Shown one piece after another: positions 23,235 to 31,373 of a stretch of DNA of 42,322 nucleotides. Numbering within the stretch: position 1 is the first letter of the stretch; every line of letters starts with the position of its first letter. The translations under genes were made by a program, and so were the position numbers. The DNA is from a virus: positions 1 through 42,322 of IMG/VR virus record IMGVR_UViG_3300050821_005761, one strand, 5' to 3'. The notes under the pieces were generated by a model, which was not told the origin of the DNA, did no database searches, and was given only the letters and a program-made list of their open reading frames with translations.

Positions 23235-23497
23235 CGGCGGCGCACCCGCTCGCTTTCGTCTTGCGCGCCGGTGCGATCGAGGTCGGTGCCGATCGGGTCG
23301 AAGCCCCTCGGGCTGATCCGGTCGGTGCCGAAGTCGGAGCTATTGCCGCCGGCGACGGCGCCGCGAGGGCCGACGCGCGGCTCGGTTCCGGTTCGCAAAG
23401 GACCGGCGAGTGAGTTGCCTGATTTCAGATAGCCGTCCCTCGTCACGAAGACTGCCGACGGGTCGCGGTTCGTTGGCCATTCGCTTTGCTTTGCCAT
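23231..23497 (-). CDS. Small basic hypothetical protein
   Basis: 88 residues from ATG 23497 (GAGAGG five bases upstream). Gly/Arg/Asp-rich and probably flexible, with TNRDPSAVFVTRDGYLKSGN at the start and a basic end (ERVRRR). In the virion-gene run; no family recognised. Confidence 0.55.
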   Translation of the reverse strand: MAKQSEWPTNRDPSAVFVTRDGYLKSGNSLAGPLRTGTEPRVGPRGAVAGGNSSDFGTDRISPRGFDPIGTDLDRTGAQDESERVRRR

Positions 23498-23507
23498 TAT
23501 CGCCTCT

Positions 23508-24737
23508 CTACTGTGCAAACATCGCGTTCGCTATATCGGCGAAGGTTGGTTGACCTTGAGCCTCCCCTTCCCCTCTGCCTTGAAGCTGCCCGGTGTTGTT
23601 GACGTTGGGCCAGCCGCTCTCCATGCCCTGATAGACATTAGGGACCGCCATCCCAGCAAGGTTGGAAAGCGGCGGGGATCCCCCGAACATGCTCATAATG
23701 AGTTGCATGAGGCCGCCAAAGCCGCCCAGATCCGGCGCCGTCGGCGAGCTCGCCGCGGTGGTGGTGGGCGTCGATACTGTCGAGGGAGCCGCCGGCGTCG
23801 CGTTGGTTTGAGACTGCGCGGTCTGCGCGGCGGGACCGATTCCTCGGTCGGCGGCGCTGGCGATCGCGGGCGCGACCGCTTGCCCTGTGCTCGCATTCGA
23901 CGCGGCGACAGAAGGTCCATCCGGACCAGCCGGTCCAATCATCGACGGCGAGCCCTGCGTCGGTCCCGCGGGCGCGGCGGTCAGACCAGGACTGACCCCC
24001 TCGATGGAGGGGAAGCCCATTGTCATCCCGTGTTGCAGCGATTGCATCAGCGCCTGGGTCGCCAAACCCTGCAATCCACTGTTCAGCGCGGAGATGACCG
24101 ACGGACTGAGGCTGGGCGGGCCGATCGGCGAAACCGCGACCTGTCCCACCGGGGCTGCGTTGCCCAACCCGCCAAGTAAGCCGTTGGGACCAAGGCCAAG
24201 CAGGCTCGCGAGGCCCATCGCCGCCGCGCTGCCGCCGCTCGCTGTTCCGCCGCCGCCTCCGGTCGCGCCGCCTTGGCCGCCGAAGCCCGCCGCGCTCGAT
24301 CCGGGGCCGCCGATGCCCGCGACGCCCGTGCTGACGCCGCCCCGCGGGCCAACACCGGGGCCGCCGACGCCGGGGCCGGTGGCGAACCCCATATTGGCCG
24401 CCGCGGCGTCGGTGACGCCCGTGTTGCCTTGTTGGCCGCCGGGAGCAGTGACGCTCGTTTGGCCAGCGCCGAAGCCTTGGCCGCCGCCGCCAAAGGCGTT
24501 TGCGGCGTCTGCTTCGCCCCCGACAGCCGCCGCCGCCGCCGCGTTCGCCGCTGCGTTACCGCCGCCAGTGACGCCGCCGGTTCCCGGCGCCGCGCCGCCG
24601 CTCGATGTCGAGCTTGTGCCTGACGGAGCGCCGCCTTGTCCGCCCTCACCGCCCGCGTTGCCGGGTCCGCCGGTGCCGTCGCCGTTGTCCCAGCGGACGT
24701 TGAACAGCCACTGTTGGGTGTGGTTGAGCGGACGCAT
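23508..24737 (-). CDS. Gly/Ala-rich repetitive structural protein
   Basis: 409 residues. Begins MRPLNHTQQWLFNVRWDNGD, then hundreds of residues dominated by Gly, Ala, Ser and Pro with collagen-like GxxG runs, and an ordinary C-terminal segment (LGGFGGLMQLIMSMFGG, WPNVNNTGQLQGRGEGEAQG). The composition fits a fibrous or flexible virion component. It starts three bases after the RuvC stop. Confidence 0.55.
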   Translation of the reverse strand: MRPLNHTQQWLFNVRWDNGDGTGGPGNAGGEGGQGGAPSGTSSTSSGGAAPGTGGVTGGGNAAANAAAAAAVGGEADAANAFGGGGQGFGAGQTSVTAPGGQQGNTGVTDAAAANMGFATGPGVGGPGVGPRGGVSTGVAGIGGPGSSAAGFGGQGGATGGGGGTASGGSAAAMGLASLLGLGPNGLLGGLGNAAPVGQVAVSPIGPPSLSPSVISALNSGLQGLATQALMQSLQHGMTMGFPSIEGVSPGLTAAPAGPTQGSPSMIGPAGPDGPSVAASNASTGQAVAPAIASAADRGIGPAAQTAQSQTNATPAAPSTVSTPTTTAASSPTAPDLGGFGGLMQLIMSMFGGSPPLSNLAGMAVPNVYQGMESGWPNVNNTGQLQGRGEGEAQGQPTFADIANAMFAQ

Positions 24738-24740
24738 GGC

Positions 24741-25310
24741 TTAACCCTTCGCGTCGCGCTCTTTCACGACCGCTTCCAGGATGCCGATCGGAGCTCGAAT
24801 TTCGAGGCGCGCCGGCATCGGGAGCGGGAGAACATCGTTGAAGCGCAGAAGGCCGGCGACCCCGATCAGCGCCGCCTCGGCGCGTCCGTCGTCCATCTTG
24901 CGCTTGAACTTGTCGGCCTGCGCCGGCCAGCGGGCAATCGCTTTCGAGCGCGCCATGTCCTTCATGTCTTTGCCGGGCGGGATGCCGACGGTGCGTTTCC
25001 AGGTGACGGGAGTGATGAAGAGCGCGGGGATGGCGGCGGCAGCGAGACAGCCACGGACAACGCCCGCTGCATCTCCGAAGGCGAAAGCGCCGACAGCGCC
25101 CTCCATAGGTCGAGGACCGACCCGTTCAACAAAGGCTCTACCGGCGTGAGACTTGTAGATGATTTCAGCCAGGAGCGGAGCATTGACGGTCCTCCGTTTT
25201 GCCGGGCCGTCGCGCAGGACCGGCATGTCCCACACGTCCTCGAGCTCGCCCCGATCGGAAAGCAGCGCGATCGCGCCCGTCGCGCCGATATCAATCCCGA
25301 GGATGCTCAT
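24741..25310 (-). CDS. RuvC-like Holliday junction resolvase
   Basis: 189 residues. SILGIDIGATGAIALL (2-17, D7), FVERV (60-64, E62) and MDDGRAEAALIG (139-150, D140 and D141) supply the acidic residues of the RNase H-like RuvC fold; TPVTWKRTVGIPPGKD is also typical. It should cut branched DNA so packaging can proceed on linear duplexes. Located among virion genes, i.e. expressed late, which suits a packaging-linked resolvase. Confidence 0.85.
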   Translation of the reverse strand: MSILGIDIGATGAIALLSDRGELEDVWDMPVLRDGPAKRRTVNAPLLAEIIYKSHAGRAFVERVGPRPMEGAVGAFAFGDAAGVVRGCLAAAAIPALFITPVTWKRTVGIPPGKDMKDMARSKAIARWPAQADKFKRKMDDGRAEAALIGVAGLLRFNDVLPLPMPARLEIRAPIGILEAVVKERDAKG

Positions 25311-25479
25311 AGGTCACCTCAAAGCCGGCTTCCTCATAGAACTTTTTGAGCAATGGACTTTGCGAGTAAATAGCGATGATCTTCGCCCTGAGTTCAGGGT
25401 CTTTGGGCAGTACTTCGTCAAGCACCTTGCGGAACTCGGTTTTGATTTCCGGGGTCAGGTCGCGGACAGCCGCTTTCAT
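25291..25479 (-). CDS. Small helical hypothetical protein
   Basis: 62 residues from ATG 25479, overlapping the previous micro-gene's stop (ATGA). Sequence DLTPEIKTEFRKVLDEVL then LLKKFYEEAGFEVTYEH is a compact helical mini-domain. It overlaps the RuvC start by 20 bases, so it may cooperate with the resolvase. Confidence 0.6.
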   Translation of the reverse strand: MKAAVRDLTPEIKTEFRKVLDEVLPKDPELRAKIIAIYSQSPLLKKFYEEAGFEVTYEHPRD

Positions 25480-25646
25480 CGCCCGTTGTCCCGGTGCGGC
25501 CCGGTGCGTCCGCCTGGTCGAGGGGTTCCGCGCTTCGTGCGCCGCCCTTTCCTCGCCGGCGGCGACCAATCAGCGGGCCAAGCGTCGTCGCTCCAGGGCA
25601 TCCTAACGGTCGGACCCCGACCAGGGGCCTTGAAGCGGCGAGCCAT
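25476..25646 (-). CDS. Arg/Pro-rich micro-protein
   Basis: 56 residues from ATG 25646 (TAATG overlap; GGAGGA upstream), ending in ATGA overlap. N-terminus MARRFKAPGRGPTVRMPW, middle WSDDAWPADW, C-terminus very basic (RKGRRTKRGTPRPGGR). Fifth in a chain of basic micro-genes. A nucleic-acid-condensing or virion role is inferred from charge only. Confidence 0.55.
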   Translation of the reverse strand: MARRFKAPGRGPTVRMPWSDDAWPADWSPPARKGRRTKRGTPRPGGRTGPHRDNGR

Positions 25647-25792
25647 TACGGTTTCCTCCGTCCTCGCCGGCCACGCCCGGTGCCTTGCCTATGGCCTCGA
25701 GCTCGCTTGACGCGGGTGGTCGGTCGTTTGGTCGGGAGTTTGCCGGCGGGGTCGACGCGGGAGCGCGGGCCGAGCCGCACGCCTTTCGCCAT
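25646..25792 (-). CDS. Arg/Lys-rich micro-protein
   Basis: 48 residues from ATG 25792 with AGGAGG upstream. Starts MAKGVRLGPRSRV and ends RGHRQGTGRGRRGRRKP; almost no acidic residues. Protamine-like composition. Overlaps both neighbours in the chain. Confidence 0.55.
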   Translation of the reverse strand: MAKGVRLGPRSRVDPAGKLPTKRPTTRVKRARGHRQGTGRGRRGRRKP

Positions 25793-25911
25793 CACATCCT
25801 CCTGCCCTTGCGGTACGAGTAGAGGCGCGGCCTCCAACTCGGCAACCGCCAGCTTCTAGGTTGCAGCTGCCTGCGCAAATTTTGAGTGTTGCGCAGGCCG
25901 GTGCGCTTCAC
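25792..25911 (-). CDS. Arg-rich micro-ORF
   Basis: 39 residues from GTG 25911. Basic with several Trp/Tyr (RSWRLPSWRPRLYSYRKGRRM). A perfect 9-bp stem with 10-base loop (25870-25897) lies inside it, so this DNA may instead act as an RNA hairpin. Its stop TGA overlaps ATG 25792. Confidence 0.35.
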   Translation of the reverse strand: MKRTGLRNTQNLRRQLQPRSWRLPSWRPRLYSYRKGRRM

Positions 25912-25915
25912 AGCC

Positions 25916-25981
25916 CTACCTGCCGCGCTTGCGAGCGCGGATGCGGCGGGCTCGACGGGTTTGTCTGAGGCGTTTAGCCAC
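25916..25981 (-). CDS. Arg-rich micro-ORF
   Basis: 21 residues from GTG 25981; 12 are Arg or Lys (it ends RARKRGR). Four bases separate it from the next start and five from the previous stop. Such density of start/stop signals supports translation. Confidence 0.35.
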   Translation of the reverse strand: MAKRLRQTRRARRIRARKRGR

Positions 25982-25986
25982 GGGAC

Positions 25987-26067
25987 TTACCGCCGGCGAC
26001 CTCTACGACCCCTTCGCCGTCCCCGGCGATCTTCCGTGAAGTCAAGCCAATGCGTATTCGGTCCCAT
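25987..26067 (-). CDS. Arg-rich micro-ORF
   Basis: 26 residues from ATG 26067 with AGGAGAG seven bases upstream. Starts MGPNTHWLDFTED and ends in an Arg/Gly run (RRGRRRGRRGRRR). Best SD of the short members. Confidence 0.45.
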   Translation of the reverse strand: MGPNTHWLDFTEDRRGRRRGRRGRRR

Positions 26068-26077
26068 GGGGGCTCTC

Positions 26078-26119
26078 CTATCGATGATGTCGACGGCCAC
26101 GGCGCGTGTGTCGAGCCAT
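26078..26119 (-). CDS. Arg/His micro-ORF
   Basis: 13 residues, MARHTRRGRRHHR, from ATG 26119 with AAGGTG upstream. First member of the chain, 60 bases after the tail-stabilisation gene. Too short to be sure. Confidence 0.3.
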   Translation of the reverse strand: MARHTRRGRRHHR

Positions 26120-26179
26120 GGCTGCACCTTCGCACTTTCTCGCGCCCTGGATGGCGCGCCCGGCTAGACTGCCACTTCG

Positions 26180-27808
26180 TCAGGCGCCGAACAAGGTCCG
26201 CTCCTCGGCCGATAAGTGGATTCGCTCGAGCGTGAAATCGGGCGAGTTGCTCTGCAGGTCGACCGTCGCCCAGATCCCGGCTCCCTCGATCGGATGCGGG
26301 ATGATGTCGCCGATCGCGCCAGGCGCGAGTTGAAAGTCAACCGCCTGCGTCCCGCCAGGCACGCCGCCGCCGCCGCACGTCACCTGCCCGGTGATCTGCA
26401 CGCCACGCCCGTCGTTGTCGTCGACCTCGGCGTAGATGCGCTTGGCGTTTTTGATCATCAGCTGCGACGAATCTTTGCCGCGCAGCCGCTTGGTCGACAG
26501 CCGCTTGACCAGGGTCGGGTCGGGCTGGGCGAACAGCTGATAGAGGCTCGTCCCGTCGGTCCCGTAGGGGGTGATGACGCTGTCCTGCTCGTAAGAGCCG
26601 ATATTGGTCAGTTCGAGCCCTTGCGAGGCGACGCTCCAAAACTCGTGGCCGCGCGTCGGATGCCACATCAGCTGCAGGTTGCGCGTCACGCCGAACGGAT
26701 CTTTGAACCGCCCATTGAGCAGGAGGACGCGGAATCCAAACATGGTCGCCGGGGCAAAGGTGGGCAAATATTGCGACGCGTCGAGGGTGTTCCAGATGCC
26801 GGTGACCTTGTCGCCGACCGGGCGGCCTTCGCCGCCCTCCATCAGGAAGATTCCAGCGCCGTTGAAGGTCGCCATGTAGCGCCCGACCCGCCCGACCGGG
26901 CGCGGGAAGCGTTGCCCGACCTGGGGATCGACGTTCGAATAGATGAAGTTGGTGGTGAACGGCGCGTCGACCGCGCCCGAGCCGACCAGCGACAGGTTCC
27001 AAATCATGTCGGTCGAACTGTCGCCGTAGACGTAGAGGAAGCCCGACGACTGGCAGGCATCCATGAACGAGTAAGTCAGCCGGTCGCCGAAATAGCCGAG
27101 ACTCCCGCCGCCGTTGATGGTGCTGAAGTCGGCGCCATTTGACGGAGCCGAGAAACTGAGCACGTCCTTGCCGAAGACGAACAGCCGCGACTGGTAGACC
27201 TCCATCGCATAGATCCCCGGCAACCCGGAGGGCATCGGCGGGATCTGGGCGGTCGGGTCCGTTTCCATCAGGTCGGTGAGCCAGTCGGGAGCGGGGTCGC
27301 CGGGCGAGCTCAAGATCGCGCCATCCCAGGCGTAGAGGCCTTGCGGACTGCCGAACAGGACGCCGCCTTGCTGGCCTGTGGTCGAGCCGACAAACTGGGG
27401 CCGCCAGACTTTCGCGCTCGCCCAATATTGCGGCGCTTGTTGGCCGTTCCAAATCTGGCCGTGCGAGCGGAGGCCTGTGATCCTCCGCGTGTTTAGATCC
27501 ACCTCATCAATCGTGCCATCAGAAAGGAACATCCAGCCCATAGCGCCAGGAGGAGGAGCGCCAAACTGAGGCGTCTGGTTGCCGTAGAAACCAAAAAATA
27601 TGCGGACGATCGCCGTCCCTGCCGGCGCGGTGTAGATGACGGGGCCGCGCCCCCAACAGGTCCGTAAATTCCCCGGTCCAATAGCGAAAAAATTCTCATT
27701 CCACCATTCCTCCTCGTCGTCGATCGAGCCCCGCTTCGATTGCTGGTTCAGACCCTTCCACGCGTTCAGGGTCACGATGTCGGGAGGATTCGCGGATTGA
27801 ATCGGCAT
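26180..27808 (-). CDS. Tail stabilisation / needle-hub type protein
   Basis: 542 residues. The start NAWKGLNQQSKRGSI with WWNENFFAIGPGNLRTCWGRGP is typical of short-tailed-phage packaged-DNA stabilisation proteins (P22 gp10 class). The body is beta-strand-rich with repeated YxW and FGxxLY motifs (GGVLFGSPQGLYAWDGAIL; SRLFVFGKDVLSFSAPSNG), like a beta-propeller. It would plug the head-tail channel after packaging. Preceded without gap by the 42-residue gene. Confidence 0.7.
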   Translation of the reverse strand: MPIQSANPPDIVTLNAWKGLNQQSKRGSIDDEEEWWNENFFAIGPGNLRTCWGRGPVIYTAPAGTAIVRIFFGFYGNQTPQFGAPPPGAMGWMFLSDGTIDEVDLNTRRITGLRSHGQIWNGQQAPQYWASAKVWRPQFVGSTTGQQGGVLFGSPQGLYAWDGAILSSPGDPAPDWLTDLMETDPTAQIPPMPSGLPGIYAMEVYQSRLFVFGKDVLSFSAPSNGADFSTINGGGSLGYFGDRLTYSFMDACQSSGFLYVYGDSSTDMIWNLSLVGSGAVDAPFTTNFIYSNVDPQVGQRFPRPVGRVGRYMATFNGAGIFLMEGGEGRPVGDKVTGIWNTLDASQYLPTFAPATMFGFRVLLLNGRFKDPFGVTRNLQLMWHPTRGHEFWSVASQGLELTNIGSYEQDSVITPYGTDGTSLYQLFAQPDPTLVKRLSTKRLRGKDSSQLMIKNAKRIYAEVDDNDGRGVQITGQVTCGGGGVPGGTQAVDFQLAPGAIGDIIPHPIEGAGIWATVDLQSNSPDFTLERIHLSAEERTLFGA

Positions 27809-27937
27809 TCAGATCAGCCCCAGCCATAATCCGAGCTCCAGGGCCGCGCGCCAGGTCGGCTGCAGCCAGAACGGGGGATCACCGTCCCAGCGCCAGTCGC
27901 GCACGTCGTCGATCGCGGCCTCGAGCTCGAGCCTCAC
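27809..27937 (-). CDS. Tryptophan-rich micro-protein
   Basis: 42 residues from GTG 27937, which overlaps the adaptor stop as GTGA; its own stop abuts ATG 27808. Sequence RLELEAAIDDVRDWRWDGDPPFWLQPTW is followed by a Leu-rich amphipathic end. Conserved position between adaptor and stabiliser suggests a small virion subunit. Confidence 0.55.
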   Translation of the reverse strand: MRLELEAAIDDVRDWRWDGDPPFWLQPTWRAALELGLWLGLI

Positions 27938-28668
27938 GCCGAGCGGAGTGTCGCTCCATAGGCGTTCTGCACCATCTGGGGACAGACGACCGAGGCGCAC
28001 ATCGGCAGGTCGCTGTTGAACAGCTCGGCCATGGCTTGAGCGTCCTCCTTCCGCTGTTGCTGGAGGAGGGCCAAACAGGCCGCCCAGTAACTCACCGCGT
28101 CGGTCCATGGGTAGGGGATCGGTTCGATGTCGCCGTCGGTCAGAAGAGGCTTCGGGATCAAGGTCAAGTCAACCTCGAACGGCGCGGCGATCGACGGGAT
28201 CGGCGCGAGGTAGATGGCGGCGCTCGCGCCCTCGCCATATTGCGACCACCAGCCAGGCTGCGAGAAGGTGCCGTAGAAGGTGCCGCCATAGATCCTGAAT
28301 CTGGCTTGAAAATCCGTCCAAACGACCCTTCGCCACATCGGTTTCCAGGTGCCCTTCTGGATCGACCAGATGCCGTCGGCGTCCTGCTCCCACTGGCCGC
28401 CGATGCCGATCGACAGCGACCTGCAGGCGAGGATCGACTGCGCTTGCGGCATCTGCACCTGGACGAGCGCGTTCCACATGCTGAACGGATAGACCTCGCG
28501 CGACGGGATGGTCTGCGTCCCCGGCGGGACCATGCGCAAGCACCCGGAGGCGGCGGCGACGCGGCGACGCGAGCGGTTGATGTAGTTCGTCAGGGTGGGG
28601 ATGCGGAAGAACTGCCCTTCCGAGTCGTTGAGGTGGTTTTGGACCTCAGTGATGTACTGGGCGAGCAT
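27934..28668 (-). CDS. Head-tail adaptor protein
   Basis: 244 residues. YITEVQNHLNDSEGQFFRIP and LTNYINRSRRRVAAASGCLR at the N-terminus are the helical pattern of podovirus head-to-tail adaptors (P22 gp4/tail tubular A class); the rest has beta-rich aromatic stretches (FRIYGGTFYGTFSQPGWW) and a helical C-terminus (VSYWAACLALLQQQRKEDAQ). It should sit on the portal and bind the stabilisation protein encoded next. Confidence 0.68.
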   Translation of the reverse strand: MLAQYITEVQNHLNDSEGQFFRIPTLTNYINRSRRRVAAASGCLRMVPPGTQTIPSREVYPFSMWNALVQVQMPQAQSILACRSLSIGIGGQWEQDADGIWSIQKGTWKPMWRRVVWTDFQARFRIYGGTFYGTFSQPGWWSQYGEGASAAIYLAPIPSIAAPFEVDLTLIPKPLLTDGDIEPIPYPWTDAVSYWAACLALLQQQRKEDAQAMAELFNSDLPMCASVVCPQMVQNAYGATLRSA

Positions 28669-28676
28669 GACGCATC

Positions 28677-29816
28677 TTAACGCTTTCTGCGCGTCGTGCG
28701 CGTCGTGCGCGTCGGTGCTCGACGGGACGGTAGGTCGGTGGGCTCGTCGGCCAGCGCGGCCACATTGACGGTGATGGTGGCGGCCGGGCTCGTCCCGCCG
28801 GCGTTGGTGGCGGTGACGCCCAAGCTCGCCGTCCCGGCTGCGATGCCGGCCGCGCCCGCCGCCGTGACGGTCAGCGCGCCCGCATTGCTGATCGCGTAAT
28901 AGCCGCTGGCGTTGCCAGTCGTGATTGCGAAGGCGGTCGGGCTGTTGCTGGCGACGACCGTGCCGACGGCTTGGTTGGCTGTGAGCGGCAGGGTGAGGTT
29001 GAAGCTCGCGGGAGTGACGACGGGGATGGCGGCGAGGACCGGGCCGACAGGAGCGGCGGCGGCGCTCGTCTCAAGACCATTGGCGTCTCTCGTCGTGACG
29101 ATGCCGCCGATCATCGCCCCCAGATCGGCGGTGACGGTGGTGTAGTTCGCGCCGGTCGCGCCGGCGATCGGCGAGCCGTTGCGCAGCCATTGGCGGGTGT
29201 AGGTGAACGGCGAATTTCCGGTCCATGTCCCGGTGCTGAGGGCGCGGACCTGCCCGACGTGGAGCGTGGTGAGCGGCGTGATGGCGGGCGGGACGGTGTT
29301 GACCGGCCCCCGGTTTGGATTCGGATTCCACGGCAATTGCGGAATGGTGGCGACCGCCGACGGCACGATCGGCGGCGGGTTTTGGCCAGGCGTTGAGGGC
29401 AGTGGCGGCGGCACGGCACCGATCTTGGCGATGTTGGGGTAGACGATCGGCGGCGACGGCGGCGTGGTGGTGAAGGCCGGGAAGAAGGTCGAGATCGCCG
29501 GAACGGTCGCGCTGCCGCCGCCCGTGTATTGCGGCTGGACGACGCCGGGGATCGAGGGCGGGACGGGCGCGGGGCCGACCGCGGGGCCGACGAGCGGGCC
29601 GACCGGAACCAGGACCGGCGCTTGGTTCGCCCCGGCCGGCGGGAAGACCGGGGTGCCGGGCGGATTGCTGATCAGCGGCGGCGGCAGGATCGGCGAGCCG
29701 GTGATGGGACCGGCGGCGGGAACGGTCGCGGAGCCACTGCCGAACACGGGTTGCGGGATGCCGGCGATCGACGGCGGGACGGGCGCGGGCTGGATCGGAG
29801 GCGTGCCGTTGCTCAT
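28677..29816 (-). CDS. Ig- and cadherin-like surface/decoration protein
   Basis: 379 residues from ATG 29816 (ATGA overlap). The N-terminal half has two copies of PAPVPPSI-G-x-QP...GSATVPA and long Pro-rich linkers. About 215-290 is an Ig-like domain (YTRQWLRNGSPIAGATGANY, then DLGAMIGGIVTTRDANG). Next comes a cadherin-like beta domain (LPLTANQAVGTVVASNSPTAF; GYYAISNAGALTVTAAG). The C-terminus is Arg/Thr-rich (RRAPTRTTRTTRRKR). Encoded right after the capsid region, so probably displayed on the head, where Ig domains are known to help phages bind polysaccharide. Confidence 0.62.
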   Translation of the reverse strand: MSNGTPPIQPAPVPPSIAGIPQPVFGSGSATVPAAGPITGSPILPPPLISNPPGTPVFPPAGANQAPVLVPVGPLVGPAVGPAPVPPSIPGVVQPQYTGGGSATVPAISTFFPAFTTTPPSPPIVYPNIAKIGAVPPPLPSTPGQNPPPIVPSAVATIPQLPWNPNPNRGPVNTVPPAITPLTTLHVGQVRALSTGTWTGNSPFTYTRQWLRNGSPIAGATGANYTTVTADLGAMIGGIVTTRDANGLETSAAAAPVGPVLAAIPVVTPASFNLTLPLTANQAVGTVVASNSPTAFAITTGNASGYYAISNAGALTVTAAGAAGIAAGTASLGVTATNAGGTSPAATITVNVAALADEPTDLPSRRAPTRTTRTTRRKR

Positions 29817-30349
29817 ACGCTGTACGCCTGCGTGATCTGGGCGAACCCGCTCCCGGCGATGATGACGTTCTGACCGTCGGCTAGGACCAGCCCAGACGCG
29901 CAGGGAGGAACGAGCGTTGAGCTCGGTGCGGGGACGAACTTCCAGCCGAACCAATTCGGCGGCCGATGTCCTGCGAGCGGCCGGATCGGCGGGTCGGTGT
30001 TCCCGGTCGCGCGCTGCCAGGCGCGGAACGCCTCGACGACATCGTTGTAGCGATGGAACGTCGGGATGAAGGTGTTGGGCGGCGGGCATGGCGGCGGTGG
30101 AGAAGAGCCCGGCGGCGGCGGCGGGATGGATCCCGGCAGCAAGCCGGTTCCCGGCGATCGAGCCGGGTTGGACGTCGAGACGGGCGGGTAGAACATGATG
30201 ACGCAGTTCGAGCCGGTGGCGACGATCCACGCGCCTTTCGGGATCACATAGCCGTTGACGGCGCAGCCGACATTAATCTGGCGCGGCTTCCCGAACGGCG
30301 ACAGCGAAGCGCCGGGTGGACCGGGAGGCCAGGCCTGTACGGGCAGCAT
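29813..30349 (-). CDS. Hypothetical head-operon protein
   Basis: 178 residues. Mixed beta-rich N-terminus (GYVIPKGAWIVATGSNCVIMFY), a proline-rich linker (SIPPPPPGSSPPPPCPPP), then a helix HRYNDVVEAFRAWQRATG and a basic/aromatic C-terminal part. Lies between capsid and the Ig-domain protein with overlaps; probably a virion component. Confidence 0.55.
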   Translation of the reverse strand: MLPVQAWPPGPPGASLSPFGKPRQINVGCAVNGYVIPKGAWIVATGSNCVIMFYPPVSTSNPARSPGTGLLPGSIPPPPPGSSPPPPCPPPNTFIPTFHRYNDVVEAFRAWQRATGNTDPPIRPLAGHRPPNWFGWKFVPAPSSTLVPPCASGLVLADGQNVIIAGSGFAQITQAYSV

Positions 30350-30350
30350 C

Positions 30351-31367
30351 TCAGAACGGCGCTCCTCCCGTTATCCCTTGGATCTGGATGCCAGTGCTCG
30401 GCTTAGAGCAAACCAAATTGAGCGCAGTGAGCGATAGGCCCACGCTCGCAATCTGGCCTTGCGGGATCGTCGAATACCAGCCGGTCCACGCAAAATTTGC
30501 GTCTTCATGGATCACCAACGTGATGTATTTGCTATTGAATCCATAGGCAGTGCCCTGTGGGCAATTCAAGTCAAAGAACAGGGGGGTGTCGCCAAGCAAC
30601 AGGCCTCGGAAGCCACTATTGACGGGGTCATCCTTGCCCCAACGACTTGACGGGTCGTTGTTATACCTTTCGACGCTCATGAAATCCGTCAACAAAGTCG
30701 TCCAGTCCTCGACGGACATCACGACGAAGTCGAGCGCCTCGCCGCCGCTGTTCTTCACCGCCGCCAACATGTTGGGAATGAAGGCCGCCCTCGTCAAAAT
30801 GGCGCCGGCCGCCGGCGTCACCAGGGCTTGCCAGTCTGGATAAGTGGCCCGGCTTAAGCCGCCGAAGGTCGGTGCGGTGGTCGCGTTGCCGTAGGCGTCC
30901 TGAAGGCTGAACATCTGCAGCACGTTGGCCACCGGCGGGCCAAACAGGGCAGTGGTGAGCGCCTGCAGGCTCGAGTTCTTCAGGTCGTTGAGCTTGAGCA
31001 TGAGGCGCGAGGCGACCGCGATCGCGTCCTGGGTCACCAGCTGCTCGAGGCCGAGCGAGCTCACCGGCGTCGCCAGGCAACACATGTTAAATTCCGCATT
31101 GACCGTCGCGGCGACGTCCTGGGGCAGGTTGAACTGGCCGGCGGGCCCAATCCATGAGCTCTGGACGTACTGCCCGGTCTGCACCGGCTGGGTGTACGGC
31201 GAGACGCCGCCAGACGCGCGAATCGCGTTGCGTAGCAACAGGGCAAGCAGGGGATTCTGCTTGTAGATGAGAATCACGACCATCTGGGCGAACACCCGAC
31301 GGACAGTCGCCTGGAGCTCGAGGCCGATCGGACCCGAGGGGATGATGCCAGCGCCCAAGATAGGCAT
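30351..31367 (-). CDS. Major capsid protein
   Basis: 338 residues. Upstream GAGGAAGG gives the start. Sequence features include a helical N-terminal arm (GLELQATVRRVFAQMVVIL), a central SSLQALTTALFGPP helix, FVVMSVEDWTTLL and a C-terminal beta region (YITLVIHEDANFAWTGWYS). It follows the scaffold candidate and lies in the standard place after portal, consistent with an HK97-fold capsid subunit. There is no N-terminal cleaved domain visible, so maturation by a protease is not suggested. Confidence 0.72.
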   Translation of the reverse strand: MPILGAGIIPSGPIGLELQATVRRVFAQMVVILIYKQNPLLALLLRNAIRASGGVSPYTQPVQTGQYVQSSWIGPAGQFNLPQDVAATVNAEFNMCCLATPVSSLGLEQLVTQDAIAVASRLMLKLNDLKNSSLQALTTALFGPPVANVLQMFSLQDAYGNATTAPTFGGLSRATYPDWQALVTPAAGAILTRAAFIPNMLAAVKNSGGEALDFVVMSVEDWTTLLTDFMSVERYNNDPSSRWGKDDPVNSGFRGLLLGDTPLFFDLNCPQGTAYGFNSKYITLVIHEDANFAWTGWYSTIPQGQIASVGLSLTALNLVCSKPSTGIQIQGITGGAPF

Positions 31368-31373
31368 GGGAAA

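Noticed and set aside
18000-24740. Collagen-like or silk-like exported proteins
   Set aside because: The Gly/Pro/Ala-rich genes lack signal peptides and lie in the ejection/virion gene run, so virion function is the better explanation.
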